NCBI GenBank assembly: GCA_004562395.1
Contig: SFQY01000017.1
Location: 1-20,402, forward strand
DNA: 20,402 bases
Reading direction: 5' to 3'
Origin: a bacterium
Lineage (GTDB): Bacteria > Bacillota > Clostridia > Oscillospirales > Oscillospiraceae
Both the position numbers and the translations under genes were made by a program. The notes under the pieces are model-generated. The model made no database searches. It saw nothing but the letters and a program-made list of their open reading frames with translations, and was not told the origin of the DNA. Shown here piece by piece: positions 7,674 to 12,732 of this stretch (the stretch's first letter is position 1; every line of letters begins with the position of its first letter).

Positions 7674-7682
7674 TGCTATAAT
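7654..7682 (+). promoter_or_regulatory. Promoter of the ABC-F leader and gene
   Basis: TTGCAA (7654-7659), 17-nt spacer, consensus TATAAT (7677-7682), extended by TGC. This is the best promoter in the window. Transcription would begin near 7689 and produce a leader of about 228 nt before the ABC-F start. Confidence 0.75.
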
Positions 7683-7714
7683 CAAAAAAGTTTCAAAAGA
7701 AGGGAGTTGAAAGG

Positions 7715-7735
7715 ATGCGCACTGTTTCTTGCTGA
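7715..7735 (+). CDS. Leader peptide MRTVSC (uORF of the ABC-F attenuator)
   Basis: ATG CGC ACT GTT TCT TGC TGA, a 6-codon reading frame with a near-ideal ribosome binding site (AGGGAG at 7701-7706, 8-nt spacing), about 26 nt after the predicted transcription start. Short uORFs at this place before a terminator are the sensors in leaders of ABC-F genes such as vmlR and lmo0919 (established for those genes). No match to a described leader peptide is claimed. Confidence 0.7.
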   Translation: MRTVSC

Positions 7736-7864
7736 GGATTGGGCGTTCAGAGTCAAAGCGGTGTCTGACCGCTGGCTTTGCTGTGCCCTTTTGGCAGGAA
7801 AGTGTGGATTCTTTCAACAGACATAGCGGTGAACCGCGCTTCGGAGGAAGCGCGCCTTGGCTGT

Positions 7865-7898
7865 GACTGCGGGAGAGTGCTTTCCTGCGGTCATTTTT
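7865..7898 (+). terminator. Intrinsic terminator in the ABC-F leader
   Basis: GACTGCGGGA (7865-7874) pairs with TCCTGCGGTC (7883-7892), 10 bp with two G-U pairs plus a flanking T-A, loop GAGTGCTT, followed by TTTTT (7894-7898). It ends 18 nt before the ABC-F start codon, the position of a regulated (not gene-end) terminator. Confidence 0.75.
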
Positions 7899-7916
7899 CA
7901 TATTCTGGAGGGCGCT

Positions 7917-9416
7917 ATGTCATTGATTCAAGTATCCAACCTTACCTTTGCCTACGACGGCAGCTACGAAACCATTTTTGACCATGTCAGCTTTCAGATC
8001 GATACGGATTGGAAGCTGGGCTTCACCGGCAGAAACGGCCGGGGAAAAACCACGTTCCTGAACCTGCTGCAGGGAAAATATGACTATCAGGGGAGTATTT
8101 CCGCCTCGGTGGAATTTTCTTACTTCCCGTACACGGTAGCGGACAAAAGCCGGTTGGCGGTGGACGTGGTGGAGGAAATCCATCCGGAATACCGCTACTG
8201 GCGGCTGGCCAGGGAGATGAATGATCTGAACCTGCCCCAGGAGCTTCTGTACCGCCCCTATGAGACTCTGTCCGGCGGCGAGCAGACCAAGCTTCAGCTG
8301 GCGGTGCTGTTTTCCCGGGAGAACAACTTTCTGCTGATTGACGAGCCGACGAACCATCTGGATCTTCAGGGGAGAGAACTGGTCAGTCGGTATTTAAACG
8401 GCAAACGGGGCTTCCTTCTGGTATCCCATGACCGGGCTTTCCTGGACGGCTGTGTGGATCACATTCTCTCCATCAACAAAGCGAATATCGAGGTCCAGCG
8501 GGGGAACTTCTCCAGCTGGTTTGAAAACAAACGGCGGCAGGATGCCTTTGAGCAGGCGGAAAACGAAAAGCTGAAAAAGGAGATTGGCCGTCTGCAGGAG
8601 ACAGCCGGAGAAAAGGCACGGTGGTCCGATACGGCGGAGCGGCGGAAAATCGGCGTGGACCCTCTGAAGGCGGACAACCGGAAGGGGTACCGGCCGCTCC
8701 AGGGCGCCAAGGCCAAGAAGACCATGGCCCGGGCCAAGGCCATCGAGACCAGGCAGCAGGAGGCCATTGAGGAAAAGTCCCGGCTGCTGAAAAACATTGA
8801 GCGTGCCGACGAGCTGAAGCTTTTTCAGACCCCCTTCCACCTTCGGCAGCTGATCCGGCTGAAGGATGTGGCGGTCCAATATGACGGCCGGGAGATTTTC
8901 AGCGGTGTCAGCTTCACCCTTGAGCAGGGGGACCGGGTCGCTCTGCAGGGACCCAACGGCTGCGGAAAGAGTACTCTGATCCGGCTTCTCTGCGGGGAGG
9001 CGGTTCCCCATACCGGGGAGGTTCATCTGGGAAACGGCCTGAAGATTTCTCTGGTGTCCCAGGATTCCTCCGGGCTGAAGGGAAGGCTTTCCGACCTGGC
9101 CCGGGAGGCGGACATAGACGAGAGCCTGTTTTATGCCATTCTCAGCAAGCTGGATGTGCCCAGGGCACAGCTGGAGCGGGACCTGTCCTCCCTGAGCGCC
9201 GGACAGAAGAAAAAGGTGCTGCTGGCCAGAAGCATCTGCCAGAAAACGCATCTGCACATTTGGGATGAACCGCTGAACTATATCGACGTGCTTTCCCGGG
9301 TGCAGATTGAGGAACTGCTGCTGTCCTTTCGGCCCACGATCCTGTTTGTGGAGCATGACAAAACCTTCTGCCGGCATATTGCCACCAAAACGATTTTCTT
9401 GGGAGGAGAACTATGA
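7917..9416 (+). CDS. Lsa/CplR-type ABC-F ribosome-protection protein
   Basis: A 499-aa cytoplasmic ABC-F ATPase with two nucleotide-binding domains and no membrane part. It resembles Lsa(A) along its length (FAYD, DTNWKLG-like DTDWKLGFTGRNGRGKTT, LSGGE, DEPTNHLDL, VSHDRAF). Members bind the ribosomal E site and displace lincosamides, pleuromutilins and streptogramin A from the peptidyl-transferase centre. Seen: Walker A 38-46 and 345-353, signatures LSGGE 118-122 and LSAGQ 426-430, Walker B 139-143 and IWDEP 448-452. The charged interdomain linker, including the antibiotic-resistance tip, is at ~205-305. In NBD2 the usual DEPTNHLD is DEPLNYID, as in Lsa proteins. The start at 7917 follows GGAGGG; the in-frame ATG at 7857 lies before the terminator. 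It is regulated by the leader. The drug profile is inferred. Confidence 0.92.
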   Translation: MSLIQVSNLTFAYDGSYETIFDHVSFQIDTDWKLGFTGRNGRGKTTFLNLLQGKYDYQGSISASVEFSYFPYTVADKSRLAVDVVEEIHPEYRYWRLAREMNDLNLPQELLYRPYETLSGGEQTKLQLAVLFSRENNFLLIDEPTNHLDLQGRELVSRYLNGKRGFLLVSHDRAFLDGCVDHILSINKANIEVQRGNFSSWFENKRRQDAFEQAENEKLKKEIGRLQETAGEKARWSDTAERRKIGVDPLKADNRKGYRPLQGAKAKKTMARAKAIETRQQEAIEEKSRLLKNIERADELKLFQTPFHLRQLIRLKDVAVQYDGREIFSGVSFTLEQGDRVALQGPNGCGKSTLIRLLCGEAVPHTGEVHLGNGLKISLVSQDSSGLKGRLSDLAREADIDESLFYAILSKLDVPRAQLERDLSSLSAGQKKKVLLARSICQKTHLHIWDEPLNYIDVLSRVQIEELLLSFRPTILFVEHDKTFCRHIATKTIFLGGEL

Positions 9417-10048
9417 AAAAAATCGCGGTCATGATCTACCCCAACTTCAGTATGCAGGAGATTTCCTGCCTGACGGATGGGCTGAAGGTGTATTTTGACG
9501 TGGATGTGGAGGTCTTCGCCGCGTCCACGGAGCCGGTCAGAACCGAGGACAATTTCCTTGTGACGGCGGAGCATACCTTTGGGGAATTCGATCCGGAGGA
9601 ATACGGATGCCTGATTCTCCCGGGAATCTACGACCCGATTCCCGCCCTCTTCGATGAGCGGAACATCGCGTTTCTGCGGAGCCTGAAGGGAAAGAATATC
9701 CTGATCAGCAGCATCTCCAGTTCCCCCATGCTGCTGGCAAAGGCGGGACTGCTGGATGATGTCCGGTTCACCTGCGGGGCCTTTGAGGAGGTCTGCCAGG
9801 CGCTTCCCTTCTTCCCGCGGGAAAATCAGGTCCACAGGCCGCTGGTCCGGGACGGAAACGTCATCACGGCCATCGGTTTCGCCTTCCGGGAATTCGCGGA
9901 GGAGACCATCCGGGCCCTGGGCATCGACGAATGCCGGGAGGGACTGTTCCGGGGCGTAACCCGGGAGTATTCCCAGGAGGAGCTGACCTTCCGGATGGGG
10001 GAGGAACACTTCCGGGAATTTATGGAGGAATACAATCGTTACCTGTAA
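9413..10048 (+). CDS. DJ-1/PfpI-family protein lacking the catalytic cysteine
   Basis: A 211-aa protein of the DJ-1/PfpI (class I glutamine amidotransferase-like) fold. The N-terminal strand and elbow KKIAVMIYPNFSMQEIS place the conserved acidic residue at E16, and YGCLILPG (64-71) is the central strand. The nucleophile elbow, normally A-I-C-x-G-P, reads ISSISSSP (98-105), so serine stands where the cysteine is expected (about S102). The fold's LLAKAGLLDD follows. This argues against typical glyoxalase, protease or deglycase chemistry; a binding or regulatory role is possible. The start ATG overlaps the stop of the ABC-F gene (ATGA, 9413-9416), so it is translationally coupled and under the same attenuator. 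The C-terminal ~40 residues are acidic and helical. Its function is unknown. Confidence 0.85.
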   Translation: MKKIAVMIYPNFSMQEISCLTDGLKVYFDVDVEVFAASTEPVRTEDNFLVTAEHTFGEFDPEEYGCLILPGIYDPIPALFDERNIAFLRSLKGKNILISSISSSPMLLAKAGLLDDVRFTCGAFEEVCQALPFFPRENQVHRPLVRDGNVITAIGFAFREFAEETIRALGIDECREGLFRGVTREYSQEELTFRMGEEHFREFMEEYNRYL

Positions 10049-10109
10049 AAAGAATGGGCATATCGGTTTTCCCTGGCTGCCCGATAAATGGGTGTTTGAC
10101 GAGGCGTTT

Positions 10110-10222
10110 CGTAGGGCGGGGTCATGACCCCGCCGAAACGTAACGATTTCCTGGCGATTCCGATGAATGCTCCCTGGTCAAAAACCGGAACTTGGTCGGC
10201 GGGGTCATGACCCCGCCCTACG
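10110..10222. repeat. Inverted pair of 26-bp palindromic (REP-like) repeats
   Basis: A 26-bp unit at 10110-10135 recurs exactly, in reverse orientation, at 10197-10222. Each contains the perfect 20-nt palindrome GGCGGGGTCATGACCCCGCC (10115-10134; 10198-10217), with CGTAG on the outer side. The first copy is also extended by CGTTTC/GAAACG. A diverged copy occurs at 20332-20356. The 61 bp between the pair have no coding features. Confidence 0.8.
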
Positions 10223-10283
10223 CCCCTGCCAAATTCCAATTGTTCGCATTGCTGAGGAAAGCCGATAAGAACAAAAAACTGAA

Positions 10284-10322
10284 AATCCGCCATTTTGGGA
10301 GAACTTCCCCAAATGGCGGATT
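10284..10322 (-). terminator. Intrinsic terminator of the MATE gene
   Basis: AATCCGCCATTT (10284-10295) pairs perfectly with AAATGGCGGATT (10311-10322), with GGG/CCC adding to the inner stem. On the minus strand the stem directly follows the stop codon and is followed by TTTCAGTTTTTTG, a good U-tract. It may also stop plus-strand transcripts from the ABC-F/DJ-1 pair. Confidence 0.85.
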
Positions 10323-10324
10323 CC

Positions 10325-11698
10325 TTATTTCTCCGGCTCCATGCCGCAGGCGGCGATGCGCTTGGTCAGCCAGCTGCCCCGGAGGTAGGCGATGAAGAAC
10401 ACCAGGGAGGCCAGCAGCCAGCTTACGGGATAGCACAGCGCCAGCATGTGGACGGTGTGGAACCGGCTGACCAGGGTGAAGATCCAGACCACCCGGAACA
10501 GGCAGACACAGACGCAGGTGATGGCGGTGGGCATCAGGGAATAGCCGGTGCCCCGCATGGTCCCGGCGAAAACCTCCACCGGCATGAACAGGAAATTGAA
10601 GGGTACGATCCAGGCGATCACCATGGCCCCCACCCGGATCACCTCCGGATCGGTGGTGTAGATCCCCAGAATGAATTCCCGGAAGGTGAGGACCAGAGCG
10701 CTGAGGGTGCCGATCAGCGCCACACTCATCCCCAGACAGACCCACACGCTCTGGCGGATCCGGGCGTACTTCTGGGCGCCGAAGTTCTGGCCCACGAAGG
10801 TGGTGATGGAGACACCGAAGGCGCCGGAGATCATCCAGGTCAGGGCATCGGTTTTGACATAAGCCGTCCAGGCGGCCACGGTAATGTCGCCGAAGGAGTT
10901 GATGCCGGACTGGATCAGAATGTTGGCCAGGTCGAAGGTAATGAACTGGAGTCCCGCCGGTACACCGACATACAGGATCCGGCGCAGGAGGCCGGGGTCC
11001 AGCCGGATCTTCCGGAACCGCAGGCGGACGTCCTCCGGAAGCCGCAGCAGGGCGGCGGTTACCAGCACCGCGCTGACGGCCTGGGAAAGGACGGTGGCAA
11101 TGGCGGCACCGGCGACCCCCAGCTTCAGAACCACCACACACAGAAGATCCATGAGAATATTGACAAAGCAGGTGATCACCAGGAAGATCATGGGCCTTTT
11201 GGAGTCACCCATGGCCCGCAGGATACCCGCGCCCATGTTGTAGATCATGGAGGCCACGGAGCCGGTGAACAGGATCCGGATGTACAGCACGGCATCCTCC
11301 ATGCAGGCTTCCGGGGTTTTCATCAGGCGAAGAAGCCTGGGGCCCGCGGTGGTGCCCAGCACCAGGATCAGAAGCCCCAGCACCAGAGACAGCCCGGCGC
11401 CGGTGTGCAGGGCGCTGCTGACGCCCCGGCGGTCATTGGCCCCGAAGAACTGGGACAGCAGCACCGTGGCGCCGGTGCTGAGTCCCACGAAAAAGCCGTT
11501 CATCAGATTGATCAGAGCGGAGGTGGCGCCCACGGCTGCCAATGCCTGGGTACCCACGAACCGGCCCACGATGATGGTGTCCACGGTGTTGTACATTTGC
11601 TGGAAGAAGGTTCCCAACAGGATGGGAAAGAAAAAGATCAGCAGCTGCTTCCAGATCACACCCTCGGTGATCTGAGCGGCCGCGGCTTTGCGCTGCAT
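10325..11698 (-). CDS. MATE-family multidrug/toxic-compound efflux protein
   Basis: A 457-aa integral membrane antiporter of the MATE (NorM/DinF-like) family, which exports cationic drugs or metabolites with Na+ or H+. The N-terminal half opens with FFFPILLGTFFQQMYNTVDTIIVGRFVG and LAAVGATSALINLMNGFFVGLSTGATVL, which are diagnostic. The second half repeats the pattern (GVPAGLQFITFDLANILIQSGIN; AFGVSITTFVGQNFGAQ). About 12 hydrophobic helices in two bundles are visible, with a basic loop near the middle (LRFRKIRLDPGLLRRIL). The start at 11698 is chosen because AAAGGAG lies 9 nt upstream; the frame could begin at 11725, but that ATG precedes the ribosome site. It is monocistronic, with its own promoter and terminator. 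The substrate is unknown. Confidence 0.94.
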   Translation of the reverse strand: MQRKAAAAQITEGVIWKQLLIFFFPILLGTFFQQMYNTVDTIIVGRFVGTQALAAVGATSALINLMNGFFVGLSTGATVLLSQFFGANDRRGVSSALHTGAGLSLVLGLLILVLGTTAGPRLLRLMKTPEACMEDAVLYIRILFTGSVASMIYNMGAGILRAMGDSKRPMIFLVITCFVNILMDLLCVVVLKLGVAGAAIATVLSQAVSAVLVTAALLRLPEDVRLRFRKIRLDPGLLRRILYVGVPAGLQFITFDLANILIQSGINSFGDITVAAWTAYVKTDALTWMISGAFGVSITTFVGQNFGAQKYARIRQSVWVCLGMSVALIGTLSALVLTFREFILGIYTTDPEVIRVGAMVIAWIVPFNFLFMPVEVFAGTMRGTGYSLMPTAITCVCVCLFRVVWIFTLVSRFHTVHMLALCYPVSWLLASLVFFIAYLRGSWLTKRIAACGMEPEK

Positions 11699-11729
11699 GA
11701 TGAGCATCTCCTTTGATAATGTCAATGGG

Positions 11730-11758
11730 ATTTTAGCACGGACCGGGATAAATGTCTA
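11730..11758 (-). promoter_or_regulatory. Promoter of the MATE gene
   Basis: On the minus strand: TAGACA (11758-11753), 17-nt spacer, TAAAAT (11735-11730), with extended TGC. It lies 32 nt before the chosen start codon. Confidence 0.65.
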
Positions 11759-12295
11759 TGGCTGCGGCTGCCTTTCCGGTGAAAAATCCGTTTTTTTAAG
11801 GCCGGATACGCTGCAGCAGCTGGATCCTTCGGTAAGTGAATGTTGATAGCCGCACCCGAAAACCCTTCCCCCGGTGGGGAGGTGCTTAAGTAGCGCACAC
11901 AGGGGCGGATGAGGAACGGCGATCTGTTCCGAATCTGTATGCATTTCGTTAAAAAGTACATTGGGAAAGGTTATACCGTTTGAATGGACCGCATTGCGAA
12001 TGGTAAGGCGTCGCCATTCCTCATCCACCGCTTCGCGGTCCCCCTTCCCCTCGGGGGAAGGTATTGTGCGGCCATTGTCTCTGCAAACACCAATTTGCCG
12101 GCTTGCTGAGCAGAGCCGATGAGCCTAGCGATCCTTTATCGTATTGCCTTCGCGGATAAGGTGCAGAAGGACGTGATTCCGGGAGGGGTGTTCCGGTTTG
12201 CGCGGGTTGGGCGGAGAAAATAACTCCGGGGGTTAGCTGCCCACAAGATATTGTGGGAAAAGTCGAAGGGCATGGGAAATAAATACAATTTGTAG
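11759..12295. other. Intergenic stretch without a convincing gene
   Basis: Apart from the inverted repeat pair, this stretch holds a perfect hairpin CCCACAA-GATA-TTGTGGG (12240-12257) and no reading frame with a ribosome binding site. The small frames that cross it (for example minus strand 11756-12028 and 12136-12399) run through the repeats and look like chance. Confidence 0.6.
11863..12062. repeat. Two inverted copies of a GC-rich hairpin repeat
   Basis: Copy 1 (about 11863-11922) has the CCTTCCCCC/GGGGAGG hairpin followed by GGATGAGGAA-C-GGCGA (11907-11922). Copy 2 (12011-12062) is its reverse: TCGCC-A-TTCCTCATCC (12011-12026), hairpin ACCGC-TTC-GCGGT (12027-12039) and CCTTCCCC-TC-GGGGGAAGG (12043-12061). 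The outer 16-nt arms match at 15 positions. From memory, this repeat type is scattered between genes in many gut Clostridia. About 90 AT-richer bases lie between the copies. Confidence 0.65.
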
Positions 12296-12324
12296 TTGCT
12301 TTTGGGACCGATATCCCTTATAAT
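12296..12324 (+). promoter_or_regulatory. Promoter of the giant secreted-protein gene
   Basis: TTGCTT (12296-12301), 17-nt spacer, TATAAT (12319-12324). It gives a leader of about 100 nt before the ATG at 12433. Confidence 0.65.
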
Positions 12325-12357
12325 CATTTTTAATATCGTGGATGATTCTATCCATGG

Positions 12358-12406
12358 TGCGGACGCGGTGCCGTCCGGTGATATCCGCAGTTTTCCCAAA
12401 TGCGGA
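12358..12406 (+). promoter_or_regulatory. Structured 5' leader with two alternative hairpins
   Basis: TCCGCA (12384-12389) can pair with TGCGGA upstream (12358-12363, which would enclose a CGGAC/GTCCG hairpin) or with TGCGGA downstream (12401-12406). The two pairings exclude each other. I do not recognise a known riboswitch class; a regulatory role is a possibility only. Confidence 0.3.
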
Positions 12407-12432
12407 ATTTACTACGAAAGCAGGGATTTTTC

Positions 12433-12543
12433 ATGAAAACAGCAAGACGATTTCTGGCTCTTCTGCTGGTTCTGGCAATGCTGCTGCCGAACCTGCCGGT
12501 GACCGTCCTGGCTGACGAGCTGACCGGGCCCGTCACGGAGTAG
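12433..12543 (+). pseudogene. Signal-peptide-coding 5' end of the giant gene, closed by in-frame TAG (codon 37)
   Basis: ATG at 12433, with a weak AGCAGG 8 nt upstream, begins MKTARRFLALLLVLAMLLPN and runs to a clear signal-peptidase site (VTVLA, cleavage after about residue 27). After nine more residues (DELTGPVTE) a TAG follows at 12541-12543. The frame then continues with no other stop for 7.56 kb in exactly the same register as the large downstream reading frame. The residues after the TAG (TITEETTQTPSGEATQAPAE) have the same Thr/Glu/Pro-rich character as the downstream linker. So the two were evidently one gene. CAG to TAG is the simplest one-base explanation. Confidence 0.8.
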
Positions 12544-12732
12544 ACGATCACGGAAGAGACCACCCAGACTCCTTCCGGGGAAGCTACGCAGGCACCTGCG
12601 GAAGAGGAGACTTCCGTGCCTTCCGAGCAGCCTACAGAGGCTCCTGAGGAAGAAACCGAGGCTCCCTCTGAGGAAACGGAAGCTCCCACCGAGGAGTCAA
12701 CGGAAGCGCCCACGGAGGAAACCGAGCCCATG
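12544..12732 (+). repeat. Glu/Pro/Thr-rich low-complexity linker
   Basis: The codons after the TAG encode a linker of EAPTEE/EAPSEE-type repeats (for example EAPEEETEAPSEETEAPTEE). It resembles the linkers placed between a signal peptide and the first folded domain of Gram-positive surface proteins. At DNA level this is a run of GAGGAAAC/GAAGCTCCC variants, prone to slippage. Confidence 0.8.

Larger units (their letters stand above)
7706..7898 (+). promoter_or_regulatory. Transcription attenuator of the ABC-F gene (alternative RNA helices)
   Basis: Four helices can be read. (1) GTTGAAAGGAT (7706-7716), just before and at the uORF start, pairs with ATTCTTTCAAC (7808-7818), 11 bp with one G-U. 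(2) GCAGGAAAG (7794-7802) pairs perfectly with CTTTCCTGC (7880-7888): the antiterminator. (3) Terminator stem 7865-7874 with 7883-7892. (4) A fixed hairpin CGCGCTTC-GGAG-GAAGCGCG (7835-7854). A further hairpin AGCGG/CCGCT lies at 7757-7773. Helix 2 and the terminator share 7883-7888 and exclude each other. Helix 1 encloses the 5' arm of helix 2, so the two can coexist only as a pseudoknot. A ribosome held on the uORF would block helix 1 and favour antitermination. Confidence 0.65.

Noticed and set aside
7683..7916. T-box or metabolite riboswitch in the ABC-F leader
   Set aside because: No T-box sequence or known aptamer core was seen, whereas a uORF, terminator and antiterminator are present.
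7857..7916. N-terminal extension of the ABC-F protein to the ATG at 7857
   Set aside because: The extension would be coded by the terminator stem-loop, has no ribosome site, and homologues such as Lsa(A) begin at the position equivalent to 7917.
10110..10222. CRISPR array
   Set aside because: Only two repeat units, in inverted orientation and each a full palindrome; no regular spacers and no cas genes.
11756..12028. 90-aa minus-strand frame (begins MDEEWRRLTIRNAV)
   Set aside because: It reads through both arms of the inverted repeat pair, and similar spurious frames arise wherever this repeat occurs. No ribosome binding site.
12541..12543. Genome-wide reassignment of TAG to an amino acid
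   Set aside because: The 362-aa gene ends in TAG (5032-5034) exactly at the ribosome site of the next gene, as expected for a true stop. No suppressor tRNA or pyrrolysine gene is visible in the window.
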